From positions 505,055 through 569,054 of the forward strand of contig NZ_NFUU01000003.1 in NCBI RefSeq assembly GCF_002127265.1: DNA of 64,000 nt. The letters run 5' to 3'. Numbering within the stretch: position 1 is the first letter of the stretch; the number at the start of each line of letters is the position of its first letter. The DNA is from Hydrogenophaga sp. IBVHS1 (lineage in GTDB: Bacteria; Pseudomonadota; Gammaproteobacteria; Burkholderiales; Burkholderiaceae_C). The translations under genes were made by a program, and so were the position numbers. The notes beneath the pieces were generated by a model that worked only from the letters and a program-made list of their open reading frames with translations, was not told the DNA's origin and searched no databases. This document shows positions 25,593 to 34,537 of this stretch, piece by piece.

Positions 25593-26462
25593 TCAAGCCG
25601 GTAACGGAATCCACTCGCCGTCGTCCCCCGGTGGCAGTGGAATGCGGCCAGCCTTCCAGTCGGCCTTGGCCTGTTCGATGCGCTCCTTGCGCGAGGACAC
25701 GAAGTTCCAGAAGATGTGGCGTTCGCCCAGGGGCTCACCACCGAAGATCATCAGCGTGCTCTTCTCGCGCGCGGTGATCACGGCGTCCGTGTCGTCGCCG
25801 AACACCAGCATCTGACCGGGCACATAGGTCTGCCCTGCGTGCTCGATCTCGCCGCGCGCCACGTACACCGCCTGTTCCTTGTGGCCACCGGGCAGCGACT
25901 TGCTCGCGCCCGCCTGCCATTCGGTGTGCAGGTAGAACAGGGGTGAGTGCGTCTTCACGGGGCTCGTCATGCCGTAGGCCTCGCCGGCGATCAGGCGCAT
26001 CCACACGCCATCGCCCTCGCGCACTGGCAGGTCGCGCGCGGGGTAGTGGGTGAAGGCCGGGTCGGCCTCTTCGTCCTTCTCGGGCAGGGCCACCCAGAGC
26101 TGCATCAGCTCCAGCCCACCGCCTTCGAACGACTCGGGGTGGCTGAAGCGTTCGGAATGAGAGATGCCGCGCCCGGCGGTCATCCAGTTCACGTCGCCTG
26201 GCACGATGGATTGCTTCACGCCCAGGCTGTCGCGGTGCATCACCTGGCCGCTGAGCAGGTAGCTCACGGTGGACAGGCCGATGTGCGGGTGCGGCCGCAC
26301 GTCGGCACCCTTGATGTCCTCGGGCGCCAGCGTCACCGGCCCGGCGTGGTCGACGAAGATCCACGGGCCGACCATGCGGCGTTTTGCGTATGGCAGCACA
26401 CGGCGCACTTTGAGCCCGTGGCCCAGATCGGCTTCGCGGGCGGTGATCACCATTTCAAGCAT
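25593..26462 (-). CDS. Pirin family protein (paralogue 2)
   Basis: A 289-residue bicupin. The N-terminal cupin shows the pirin iron-site pattern HPHIGLSTVSYLLSG and HRDSLG, and the second pirin_C domain runs from HTEWQAGASKSLP to the end. Bacterial pirins bind Fe and some have quercetinase-like dioxygenase activity. AAGGAAA precedes the ATG at 26462. It lies 20 bp downstream of a second pirin gene, so the two are co-transcribed tandem paralogues. It converges with the beta-lactamase gene. Confidence 0.88.
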   Translation of the reverse strand: MLEMVITAREADLGHGLKVRRVLPYAKRRMVGPWIFVDHAGPVTLAPEDIKGADVRPHPHIGLSTVSYLLSGQVMHRDSLGVKQSIVPGDVNWMTAGRGISHSERFSHPESFEGGGLELMQLWVALPEKDEEADPAFTHYPARDLPVREGDGVWMRLIAGEAYGMTSPVKTHSPLFYLHTEWQAGASKSLPGGHKEQAVYVARGEIEHAGQTYVPGQMLVFGDDTDAVITAREKSTLMIFGGEPLGERHIFWNFVSSRKERIEQAKADWKAGRIPLPPGDDGEWIPLPA

Positions 26463-26482
26463 CGTGTTTCCTTTTCTTGGAC

Positions 26483-27358
26483 TCAGGCCGTGGCGCCGAC
26501 GATTCGCCCCATCTTGCCGCTCTGGAAATCGGCAAAGGCCTGGTGGATCTCGGCCTCCGTGTTCATCACGAACGGACCATACCCCACCACGGGCTCGTCG
26601 ATCGGCTCGCCGGTGAGCCACAGTACGGTGGCGTCTTCCAGCACCTCGAAGCGCACGTCCTCGCCCTCGCGGGAGAACACCGGCATCTGCGCCGCGCCCA
26701 CCTCCTGACCGTCGGCCAGGCGCAGGCGCCCGCGCAGCACCAGCGGCGCCGTGGTGTGGCCTTCGGCAGCAGGTAGCGTCACGCTGTGGCCGGCCTTCAG
26801 GCGCAGGTCCCACACCTGCATGGGCGTGAAGGTGTGCGCTGGGCCTTGGGCGCCGTTCAGTTCGCCCGCAATGATTCGGGCCACGCCGGCACCGTCGGCC
26901 AGCTCCACCTGCGGAATCTGGTCTCGCGTGATGCCCTGGTAACCGGGCGCAGCCATCTTGTCGCGCGCCGGCAGGTTCACCCAGAGCTGCACCATCTCGA
27001 ACGGGCCACCTTCTTTGGCGAAACGCTCGCCGTGGTATTCCTCGTGCACGATGCCGGCCGCTGCGGTCATCCACTGCACTTCACCGGGGCCGATGGTGCC
27101 GCCGCCACCGCTGGAATCGCGGTGCGAGACCTCGCCGTCGTAGACGATGGTCACGGTCTCGAATCCGCGGTGCGGGTGCTGGCCCACGCCGCGCTGCTTC
27201 GTGGTCGGCTCGAAGCGCGTCGGGCCGCCGTAGTCGAGCATGAGGAAGGGCGAGAAGCGCTCAGGCCGGTCGTTGTACGAAAACATGCTGCGCACCGGAA
27301 AGCCATCACCGACCCAGTGGCCGCCGGCATTGCGTTGGATGAAGGAAACGGTTTTCAT
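26483..27358 (-). CDS. Pirin family protein (paralogue 1)
   Basis: A 291-residue bicupin with metal-site pattern HPHRGFETVTIVYDG and HRDSSGGGG, followed by the pirin_C domain. It is clearly different in sequence from the adjacent paralogue. AGGAGA precedes the ATG at 27358. It is first of the two-gene unit and divergent from a LysR regulator 97 bp away, which probably controls both. Expected activity is iron-dependent oxidation of a small aromatic or a regulatory role; neither is shown. Confidence 0.88.
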   Translation of the reverse strand: MKTVSFIQRNAGGHWVGDGFPVRSMFSYNDRPERFSPFLMLDYGGPTRFEPTTKQRGVGQHPHRGFETVTIVYDGEVSHRDSSGGGGTIGPGEVQWMTAAAGIVHEEYHGERFAKEGGPFEMVQLWVNLPARDKMAAPGYQGITRDQIPQVELADGAGVARIIAGELNGAQGPAHTFTPMQVWDLRLKAGHSVTLPAAEGHTTAPLVLRGRLRLADGQEVGAAQMPVFSREGEDVRFEVLEDATVLWLTGEPIDEPVVGYGPFVMNTEAEIHQAFADFQSGKMGRIVGATA

Positions 27359-27454
27359 GGGGTGTTCTCCTGAATGAATGAGCACTGTACCGGCCCCGTG
27401 TTCCCGTGATAAGTCGGTAGGATCACAAATCATTTTTCATTGAGCTGAATAATC

Positions 27455-28345
27455 GTGGACTTGAACGACACCCTGGTTTTTGTGCGCGTGGCGCAGGCGG
27501 GCAGCTTCAGCGCGGCTGCGCGGCTCATGGGCATGCCGGTGTCTACGCTGAGCGTGCGCGTCTCGCGGCTGGAGCAGCGCCTGGGCGTCACGCTGCTTCA
27601 GCGCACCACCCGCCGCCTGAACCTCACCGAAGCCGGGCAGGCCTACCTGCTACACGCTGCGCGAGGTCTGGAGGAGATCGCGCAGGCCGAGGCACAGATC
27701 GACGCCGGCCGGCACGAGGCGCAAGGCCTGCTGCGCATCACGCTGCCCATCGACATGGGCGACGAACAATTGCTGGAGATCATCAGCACCTACCGCGCGC
27801 GCCACCCGGGCGTGTCGGTGGAACTGGTGTTTTCCGATGCCCGGCTCGACCTCGTGGAACAGGGCCTGGACGTGGCACTGCGCGCCGGTGAACTGGCCGA
27901 TTCCAGCCTGGTGGCGCGGCAGATCGGGCAGGCCCGCTGGGCGCCGTTTGCGCACCCTGACTATCTGAAGCGCGCGCCCGCGTTGCGCCAGCCCAAAGAC
28001 CTCGCGCAACATGCCGCGCTGTGCTTCAGCCCGCTCGGCCGCGAAAGCTGGACGCTGATGCGAGGCAAGACCCGCGTGAACGTGCCGCTGCAGAGCGCGT
28101 TTGCCGCCAACGACATGCGCCTGATCCGCCAGCTTGCGCTGAACGCCCAGGGTGTGGCGCTGCTGCCCGATTACGTGTGCCGCCGCGAGGTGGACCACGG
28201 GCACCTGGTGCCGCTGCTGCCGGGCTGGCATGCGCGCACCGATCCCATCCACCTCGTCTACCCCAGCCAGCGCTATGTGCCGGCCAAGCTGCGGCACTTC
28301 ATTGATGAAGCGGGGCCTGCACTGTCGGCCCTCTTCGAGCGGTAA
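27455..28345 (+). CDS. LysR-family regulator divergent from the pirins
   Basis: A 296-residue LTTR. The winged helix (MDLNDTLVFVRVAQAGSFSAAARLM to RTTRRLNLTEAG) covers residues 1-65 and the effector-binding domain follows from about residue 90. The GTG at 27455 is chosen because the family N-terminus begins exactly there. The divergent arrangement with the pirin genes is the usual LysR regulator-target layout. It ends 12 bp before the radical SAM gene, which may share its transcript. Confidence 0.88.
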   Translation: MDLNDTLVFVRVAQAGSFSAAARLMGMPVSTLSVRVSRLEQRLGVTLLQRTTRRLNLTEAGQAYLLHAARGLEEIAQAEAQIDAGRHEAQGLLRITLPIDMGDEQLLEIISTYRARHPGVSVELVFSDARLDLVEQGLDVALRAGELADSSLVARQIGQARWAPFAHPDYLKRAPALRQPKDLAQHAALCFSPLGRESWTLMRGKTRVNVPLQSAFAANDMRLIRQLALNAQGVALLPDYVCRREVDHGHLVPLLPGWHARTDPIHLVYPSQRYVPAKLRHFIDEAGPALSALFER

Positions 28346-28357
28346 GCTTCGTTCCCC

Positions 28358-29404
28358 ATGCGCATCGAACACCTCCGCCAGCGCCTGCGTGCGCTCGGCG
28401 CCAACCCCCGCCACGAGCAGCGCGTGCTGCGCCTGTGGTCTCAGGCGCTGCCGCAGGACGCCGGCAGGCGAGAGATCGGGAGCTTCCTGCCCTCCACCCT
28501 GGTGGCCGCGTTGCCCGCGTTCTCCGAAGAGCTCGCCGGCCTGGCCAAGCTGGTCTCCGAGCACCCCGGCGAGGACGGCTCGGCGCGCCTGCTCGTGGCC
28601 CTGCCCGACGGCCAGACGGTGGAGAGCGTGCTGCTGCCGCGCGATGGCCTGTGCGTGTCCACGCAGGTGGGGTGTGCCGTGGGCTGTGTGTTCTGCATGA
28701 CCGGCACCACCGGGCTGATCCGCCAGGTCGGCAGCGCCGAGATCGTGGCGCAGGTGGCGCTGGCGCGCACGCTGCGCCCGGTGAAGAAGGTGGTGTTCAT
28801 GGGCATGGGCGAGCCTGCGCACAACCTGGACAACGTGATGGAAGCCATCGACCTGCTCGGCACCGTGGGCAACATCGGCCACAAGAACCTGGTGTTCTCC
28901 ACGGTGGGCGATCCGCGAGTTTTCGAGGCCTTGCCACAAGGCAGAGTCAAGCCCGCGCTGGCGCTCTCGCTGCACACCACCAAGGCCGACCTGCGCGAGC
29001 GACTGCTGCCGCGCGCGCCGCGCATCACGCCGGAAGAACTGGTCGACGCGGGCGAGGCCTATGCGCGCGCCACCGCCTATCCCATTCAGTACCAGTGGAC
29101 CCTGCTCGAAGGCATCAACGACGGCGACGACGAGATCGAGGGCATCGTGCGCCTGCTGCACGGCAAGTACGCCATCCTCAACCTGATCCCTTACAACACG
29201 GTGGAAGAGCTGCCCTTCAAACGCCCCAGCTGGGAACAGGCCGCCGACATGGCGCGCCGCCTGCACCGCAGGGGCATCCTCACCAAGCTGCGGCAGTCGG
29301 CGGGGCAGGACGTGGAGGGCGGGTGCGGGCAGCTGCGGGCGCGGGCAGAGCGGCCCGGACGCGGGCGGGTGGTGCCGATCCGGGTGGAGGCCGGTGCGCC
29401 ATAG
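28358..29404 (+). CDS. RlmN/Cfr-family radical SAM methyltransferase
   Basis: A 348-residue enzyme with a radical SAM cluster motif CxxxCxxC (C106, C110, C113 in QVGCAVGCVFCMTG), the SAM-binding GMGEP motif at 149-153, and the family's catalytic cysteine C323 in GGCGQL. This family methylates C2 or C8 of an adenosine in 23S rRNA (and tRNA for RlmN). The context (LysR, SPFH) is not that of the housekeeping rlmN, so this may be a second copy. No resistance function is claimed. The C-terminal tail is Arg/Gly-rich. Confidence 0.85.
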   Translation: MRIEHLRQRLRALGANPRHEQRVLRLWSQALPQDAGRREIGSFLPSTLVAALPAFSEELAGLAKLVSEHPGEDGSARLLVALPDGQTVESVLLPRDGLCVSTQVGCAVGCVFCMTGTTGLIRQVGSAEIVAQVALARTLRPVKKVVFMGMGEPAHNLDNVMEAIDLLGTVGNIGHKNLVFSTVGDPRVFEALPQGRVKPALALSLHTTKADLRERLLPRAPRITPEELVDAGEAYARATAYPIQYQWTLLEGINDGDDEIEGIVRLLHGKYAILNLIPYNTVEELPFKRPSWEQAADMARRLHRRGILTKLRQSAGQDVEGGCGQLRARAERPGRGRVVPIRVEAGAP

Positions 29405-29528
29405 CGCACTGCCGGTTCCACAGGCCTGCCGTTCCGTGACTTGATCTGCGAACCCCCGCTTGCTCACAGAGAATCGCCGCGCTTCGCGTCCTGCGCGGCG
29501 ATATCAATAACTCTGGGAGGAATGATTC

Positions 29529-30359
29529 ATGCGGCAACTGGGTTCTCTTGTACTGATCGCGTTTCTGGGTGGATGCACCCAGATCGACACCGGCAACGTG
29601 GGCGTCGAACGGACGCTCGGCAACGTCAAACAGCAGACGCTGGGCCCGGGGGTTTACTTCTCGATGTTCAAGACCGTGGACGAATTCACTGCCAAGGAAA
29701 TTCCGCTGCAGATTCAGAACCTCAGACCGAAGAGCCGTGACAACCTCACCATGACCGACGTGGACCTGGACGTCTACTTCAAGGTGAATCCCGGCAAGAT
29801 GGCGGTGCTCTTCACCAAGTACCAGGGTGATGTCTCCCGGGTCATGAAGCCCCATGAAGACGGCTCGTTCAGGGAAACTGGAGATGAGGTGGTTGGTATG
29901 GGCCGCGTGCTTCGTGAGGCCCGCGAAGCCGTGTACCGTGCGGTGGCAACTTTTGACGCCACCACCATGCACCTCAAACGCGACGAGATTGCCAACGCGG
30001 TGCGCGATGTTCTTCAGCGCGAGCTCAACAAGACCGACCCGGAGTGCTTTGAGATCACGAACATCAATGTTCGGTCGCTGGTGACCGATCCCGCTCTGGA
30101 ATCCGCGATCCGTGATCGTGCGAAAGTGGATCAGGAGATCGAAGCGAAGCGAAAGCAGGGCGAGCTGGCCAAGGTGGAGGCAGAGCGCCGCCAGATCGAG
30201 GCAGAGGGTGAGGCGCGGGCGAACCGCATCATTGCCGACTCATTGACCAGCACGCTCATGCGGGCCCGTGAGATCGAGGCCATGTCGAAGTTTGCCGGCT
30301 CGGGCACCCACACCGTGATCCTGCCTTCGGGTGTCCAGCCGCTGGTTCAACTCAAGTGA
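29529..30359 (+). CDS. SPFH/prohibitin-domain lipoprotein
   Basis: A 276-residue protein with a lipoprotein signal (LIAFLGGC, lipidated C16) in place of the transmembrane anchor usual in SPFH proteins. The SPFH domain covers about residues 20-200 (VGVERTLGNVKQQTLGPGVYF to INVRSLVTDPALESAI). A charged coiled coil (VDQEIEAKRKQGELAKVEAERRQIEAEGEARANRI) follows and should drive oligomerisation. GGGAGG precedes the ATG. It probably forms a ring scaffold at the periplasmic face of a membrane. It is single-gene and convergent with the rubredoxin operon. Confidence 0.82.
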   Translation: MRQLGSLVLIAFLGGCTQIDTGNVGVERTLGNVKQQTLGPGVYFSMFKTVDEFTAKEIPLQIQNLRPKSRDNLTMTDVDLDVYFKVNPGKMAVLFTKYQGDVSRVMKPHEDGSFRETGDEVVGMGRVLREAREAVYRAVATFDATTMHLKRDEIANAVRDVLQRELNKTDPECFEITNINVRSLVTDPALESAIRDRAKVDQEIEAKRKQGELAKVEAERRQIEAEGEARANRIIADSLTSTLMRAREIEAMSKFAGSGTHTVILPSGVQPLVQLK

Positions 30360-30366
30360 TGCAGTC

Positions 30367-31623
30367 TCAATGCAGCGTAAGCGGCCTTGAAGTCGTCTTG
30401 ACCCGCACCACCGCCGGGCGCGGCTCGTAGGGCGCGGGCGTCGTGCCGCAGATCTCCGCCGCAATCGCGCGCGCCTGCCGCGCAATCGGTTCGATGAATC
30501 GGCTGGGTTGACCGTCGATGGCGATGCAGTCGCCCATGGCGTGGATGCGCTCATCGCTCGTGCGCAGCGTGGCGGCATCCACCGCAATGCCGTTGTTCCA
30601 CACGAGGCCTGCGCTCTGTGCCAGACGCGGTGGGGTCTGCAGGCCGGCAGCGGCGATCACCTGGTCGGCGGCGAAGCGCTGGCCGCAGGTGGTGGTGAGG
30701 CGGTACCGGCCGGCGATCTGTTCCAGGGCAGCGATCTGAACGCCGCCGACAAAATGAATCGAGAGGTCCTTCCAGGCTTCCAGCAACGGCGCGCCTGCCG
30801 CTGCGGTGGGCCAGCGCGCGAGGGGCGCGGCCTGCACGTCGAGCAGCGTGATGCGGTGGCCGCCGAGAGCGAGGTCGTTGGCGAGTTCGCTGCCGATGAG
30901 GCCGGCGCCGACGATGGCCACGTCCTTCGGTGTGTCGCCCAGCGCGGTGCGCAGCTTCTGGTAGGCGGACAGGTGGTTGATGCGCCAGCACAGCGCGGCG
31001 GGCAGGCTGGCTGGCAGCGCGGCTTGCGCGCCGTGCGCGAGCACGAGCTGGTCGTACTTGAGGGTGCCGCGCGTGGTGCGCAGCGTGCGGGTGTCGGGGC
31101 AGATGCGCACGGCCTGCGTGTTCGCCAGCAGTCGCACGTTGAGGCGGTCCGCTGCCGCTGCGCCGCTCTGCCGTGCCAGCGACTCGGGCGCAAGGCCGCG
31201 CGCCATGGCGATGGACAGCATGGGCTTGTCGTACACGTCGCCCGCGCAGTTGCTCACGATCGTGATGGGCAGGTCGGCATCGTGCGCGCGCAGGGCTTCG
31301 GCCATCTGCCATCCGGCGCGGCCCGCGCCAACAATGACCACACCCGCTTCACCTCGCGTGGCCACCGGCGCGCTGCCGGCCATGCCGGCGCGCAGAGCGT
31401 CCATCGTGGGCGCGGTGTAGGGCGTGAAATCGGCCTTGGTCACGCCGCACAGCGGACAGGACCAGTCGTCGGGAATGTCGGCGTAGCGCGTGCCTGGCGG
31501 CAGACCACCGTCCGGGTCGCCGTCGGCTTCGTTGTAGATGTAGCCGCAGGCTTTGCAGATGTACGACTGGTACGGAGCAAGTGCCTGCACCGCCGCCGCG
31601 ACGGTGGTCAAGGCGGTCTTCAT
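30367..31623 (-). CDS. Rubredoxin / rubredoxin reductase fusion
   Basis: A 418-residue fusion. Residues 18-68 are a rubredoxin with iron ligands C23, C26, C56 and C59 ([10 protein letters not shown] and SCPLCG). From residue 92 it is a FAD/NAD(P)H oxidoreductase: [11 protein letters not shown] dinucleotide fold, [14 protein letters not shown] for NAD(P)H, and [11 protein letters not shown] motif. It should pass electrons from NAD(P)H through FAD to its own rubredoxin, then to an oxygenase or oxidase. The ATG overlaps the preceding acyl-CoA-dehydrogenase-like gene by ATGA, and that protein is its probable partner. It is last in a four-gene operon. Confidence 0.92.
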   Translation of the reverse strand: MKTALTTVAAAVQALAPYQSYICKACGYIYNEADGDPDGGLPPGTRYADIPDDWSCPLCGVTKADFTPYTAPTMDALRAGMAGSAPVATRGEAGVVIVGAGRAGWQMAEALRAHDADLPITIVSNCAGDVYDKPMLSIAMARGLAPESLARQSGAAAADRLNVRLLANTQAVRICPDTRTLRTTRGTLKYDQLVLAHGAQAALPASLPAALCWRINHLSAYQKLRTALGDTPKDVAIVGAGLIGSELANDLALGGHRITLLDVQAAPLARWPTAAAGAPLLEAWKDLSIHFVGGVQIAALEQIAGRYRLTTTCGQRFAADQVIAAAGLQTPPRLAQSAGLVWNNGIAVDAATLRTSDERIHAMGDCIAIDGQPSRFIEPIARQARAIAAEICGTTPAPYEPRPAVVRVKTTSRPLTLH

Positions 31624-32768
31624 GACGGCATCACCTCCGCAGACAGCCGCGCCATCTCTTTGCGCAGGTGCTTGATGGCTGGCGTGACGATAGCCACGAA
31701 ATGAGATTCGCGCACGCGGCGCTGCACCTCCGAGCTCATGAGGTAACCGCGCGCGCCCTGATGCAGCAGCGCCGACTGCGCAGCACGCAGGCAGAGCTCG
31801 GCGCCGTGCGCGCGTGCATCCAGCACGTCGATGAAAAAGTCCACTGAAGGGTTGAACGGTGTCTCTGCGAGCCGCATCACGCGAACGGTCAGAGCGTCCA
31901 GTTCGGCCTGCAGCGCATCGGGCCGGTCTTCCAGGAACTGGTTCACGTGGCCGAGCTGTGCTTCCACCGCCCACATGGAATCGATGGCGCCCTGCGTGAC
32001 GCCCACGGCCATACCGCACTGGAGCATGACGAAGGCGGCGCGGATGCGCGCGATGTACGGCTTGGCCGGGTCGGCCATCACCTCGTCGCTGCCGATGAAC
32101 ACGTCCTTGAGCCGCAGCGCGTAGGTGCCGGTGCCCTCCATGGCCGAGAAGCTCGGGCATTCGCGCAGCTCCACGCCAGGCGCGTCGCAGCGCAGGAGAA
32201 ACATCACTTCCCGGCCCGCAAGTTGGTCGCCGTCCATCAACGCCGCCAGCACACCACAGGCGTGGTCGGGCCCGAGGTTGCTCACCCAGGGCAGGCTGCC
32301 GTTGACGAGATAGCCACCGTCCACCGGTGTGGCCTTGAGCAGCAGGCTTTCGATCTGGGCGTAGCTCTTCATGGGGTTGGACATGCCGGTGCCGCCCAGG
32401 GTGACGCCGCTGGCGTGTGCCGACAACGCATCACCCATGAGCGCCGGATTGCCCGAGGCCTGCATGTACAGGCCACACACCGCCTGGCACCACACCATGA
32501 AGCCGGTGGCGCCGCACACGCGCGAAACTTCGGCCATGGCGCGAATCGCCAGGCCGTAGTCGGCGCGGCCCACGGGAGCGTCCAGGTGTGCGCTGAAGGC
32601 GCCGAGTGTGCCGAGCTGCTGCAGCACCTCGCGCGGGTAGAAGCCTTCGCGGTCACAGGCTTCCACCACATCGGCCAGCGGGCCCTGCGCCACGGCGCGC
32701 ACGGCGGCGATCAGCTCGTCGGCCGATGTCTCGTGGGTGAGCTCGCGGGGCAGGTCGTTCGGGTTCAT
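31620..32768 (-). CDS. Acyl-CoA-dehydrogenase-fold flavoprotein
   Basis: A 382-residue protein of the acyl-CoA dehydrogenase superfamily: helical N-domain with [18 protein letters not shown], middle beta-domain with [20 protein letters not shown], and C-terminal helical domain. The catalytic glutamate of true dehydrogenases is not evident. This, and the redox neighbour, leave room for a flavin monooxygenase of the DszC/desulfurisation type. Start and stop both overlap the neighbouring genes by four bases. The substrate cannot be assigned; context suggests a sulfur-containing compound. Confidence 0.75.
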   Translation of the reverse strand: MNPNDLPRELTHETSADELIAAVRAVAQGPLADVVEACDREGFYPREVLQQLGTLGAFSAHLDAPVGRADYGLAIRAMAEVSRVCGATGFMVWCQAVCGLYMQASGNPALMGDALSAHASGVTLGGTGMSNPMKSYAQIESLLLKATPVDGGYLVNGSLPWVSNLGPDHACGVLAALMDGDQLAGREVMFLLRCDAPGVELRECPSFSAMEGTGTYALRLKDVFIGSDEVMADPAKPYIARIRAAFVMLQCGMAVGVTQGAIDSMWAVEAQLGHVNQFLEDRPDALQAELDALTVRVMRLAETPFNPSVDFFIDVLDARAHGAELCLRAAQSALLHQGARGYLMSSEVQRRVRESHFVAIVTPAIKHLRKEMARLSAEVMPS

Positions 32769-33340
32769 GCGTCCACCAGTCCGATCGTCATCGGAATCGG
32801 ATTGCGCATGGAGTTCGCCACCGGTGAATAGAAGTTGGCGTGCTGCACGATTTCATCGAGCACCTCGCGCGTGGCATCGCCTTCCACCAGCACCTTCACG
32901 CGGATCGCCTGAAAGCCCATTTCTGGTGGCGTTTTCTCCAGCGCGCCACCGGCACCCCAGGCAGCGGGGTTGCCGATGTCGCCTTCCAGAAACACCTCCA
33001 GCTTGCTGAGTTTCACGCCTTTCCAGGTGGCCACCGCGGTGATGCCCACCGCCAGGCAACCGCCCAGGCCCGACAGCACGATCTCGCCCGGCGCGGGCGC
33101 CGTGTCTTCACCGAACAGGTGCAGCGGCTCGTCCACCACCACCGGCGCGTGCTGGCCCACATACGACAGCGAGCGGTACTGCCCCTCCATCACGGTGTGG
33201 ACCTTGTTGGTGCCCCGGCTGGCCGGGTTGCCCTTGCCCTTGGCGGCGAAGGCGGCGAGGCCGGTGCCGTCGATGGGGCGAAGGTATGCCTTTACGGTGG
33301 TGACAGGGCTGGTGGGTTCTAGGGTGTCGGTGGCGGACAT
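32765..33340 (-). CDS. OsmC-like protein lacking one of the two cysteines
   Basis: A 191-residue OsmC/Ohr-fold protein with the conserved helix LSGLGGCLAVGITAVATWKG, which holds the peroxidatic cysteine. The second (resolving) cysteine normally found in a CPVS motif near the C-terminus is replaced in HANFYSPVANSM, so classical thiol peroxidase cycling is unlikely. A single persulfide or sulfenate chemistry is possible. GGAGA precedes the ATG at 33340. It lies between a sulfurtransferase and the flavoprotein in one operon, coupled by ATGA to the latter. Confidence 0.82.
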   Translation of the reverse strand: MSATDTLEPTSPVTTVKAYLRPIDGTGLAAFAAKGKGNPASRGTNKVHTVMEGQYRSLSYVGQHAPVVVDEPLHLFGEDTAPAPGEIVLSGLGGCLAVGITAVATWKGVKLSKLEVFLEGDIGNPAAWGAGGALEKTPPEMGFQAIRVKVLVEGDATREVLDEIVQHANFYSPVANSMRNPIPMTIGLVDA

Positions 33341-33376
33341 GGTGTCTCCGGGGTGTTGAATGGATGCGATGAAAAA

Positions 33377-34267
33377 TCAGGCGGCGAGGGCGAGACTGGG
33401 CTTGCGGCTCGACTTCGCCACCGGCAGGCCGGTCTCGATCGGCAGGCTGTCATCGCGCGACCACTCGTTCCACGAGCCGAAGTACATGCGCACATCGCTG
33501 AAGCCGGCCTGCTTGAGCGCGAGGAAGGTGTTGGACGCGCGCGCGCCCTTGAAGCAGTAGAGGTACACCGTGTCGTCGGGCGCCACACCGGCGGTGGCGC
33601 ACTCGGCCTTCACCTCGTCGGGCGTCTTGAACACCGGGCCTTGCGCCGAAGGCTTCATGAAGCGGTACCACTCCACCCACTTGGCGCCCGGCAGGCGGCC
33701 CTTGCGCGGCGCGAAGTCCTTGCCGTAGGGCGACGAGCTGTCGCCGATCCACTCGTCCACATCGCGCACGTCGAGCAACACGGTGTCGGTGCCCAGGGCA
33801 GCCTGCACGTCGGCCTGGGTCAGCATCACGTCGGCCATGGGCAGCTCGGGGAATGTGGCGGGCACGGGGGTAGCGGCCTCGGTGGACACCGGCAGGTCAG
33901 CGGCTTTCCACGCGCTGAAGCCGCCATTGAGCACCTTGATCTTCGGGTAGCCCAGCCAGGTCAGCAGGTAGTAGCCCCGGCACGACTGGCCGTAGCCGCT
34001 GTTCATCGCGTCTTCGTAGAACACAGCCGTTTCCTTGCCCGAGAGTCCGGCGGCGCCCAGCGCTTCGGCGAAGGTGGCCTTCAACGCCTGCAGGCCTTCG
34101 GGCGTGGAGGTGGCCAGATACGTGAAGACCTCGCGCAGGTTCACCGCGCCGGGAATGTGGCCAGCGGCAAAGGTGTCTGCGTCTCGCGTGTCGATGACCA
34201 CGACGGGTTCGGACGACTGCAGGGCCTGCAACTGGGCGGGGGCGATCAGGATGGCGTCGATGCTCAT
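33377..34267 (-). CDS. Two-domain sulfurtransferase (rhodanese/TST type)
   Basis: A 296-residue tandem rhodanese. The N-terminal domain (VVVIDTRDADTFAAGHIPGA) is structural. The C-terminal domain has the active cysteine C238 in YLYCFKGARASN. The loop CFKGARA differs from mercaptopyruvate sulfurtransferase (CGSGVTA) and from classic rhodanese (CRKGVTA), so the sulfur donor is unclear. It is first of a four-gene operon with OsmC-like, flavoprotein and rubredoxin-reductase genes. A 21-bp-arm palindrome lies about 170 bp upstream. Confidence 0.9.
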   Translation of the reverse strand: MSIDAILIAPAQLQALQSSEPVVVIDTRDADTFAAGHIPGAVNLREVFTYLATSTPEGLQALKATFAEALGAAGLSGKETAVFYEDAMNSGYGQSCRGYYLLTWLGYPKIKVLNGGFSAWKAADLPVSTEAATPVPATFPELPMADVMLTQADVQAALGTDTVLLDVRDVDEWIGDSSSPYGKDFAPRKGRLPGAKWVEWYRFMKPSAQGPVFKTPDEVKAECATAGVAPDDTVYLYCFKGARASNTFLALKQAGFSDVRMYFGSWNEWSRDDSLPIETGLPVAKSSRKPSLALAA

Positions 34268-34438
34268 GGCAACCTCGTGAAGAAGGGGTGGTGGGCGGGA
34301 TGGCCTGTGACCTTCTTTGCAACTGGCGTGCCAAGGTGGTGAGCACGTGGGTTAATGAGCGAGGAGCGTTGAATTTGCTGGAGTTATTGGGGGTGGGGCG
34401 GGCATGCGTCGGTGGCGGTAGCAACCTGGATGGTCCGC

Positions 34439-34483
34439 AGCACCAACACTGTGTCGACATAGTGTCGACACAGTGTTGGTGCT
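34439..34483. repeat. Perfect 21-bp inverted repeat with 3-bp spacer
   Basis: Arms 34439-34459 and 34463-34483 are exact reverse complements around TAG. The centre reads TGTCGACATAGTGTCGACA, so each arm carries an inner GTCGAC palindrome. There is no T-run, so it is not a standard terminator, though it could stop transcripts from the AbiE-like genes. It may equally be an operator for the sulfurtransferase operon or a recombination site. Nothing else is identified in 34268-34537. Confidence 0.85.
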
Positions 34484-34537
34484 ATGGGTGGCGTATGGTT
34501 GGGGGCCGTTTGAAGCTGTTCGGTGACCTTGACGTTG

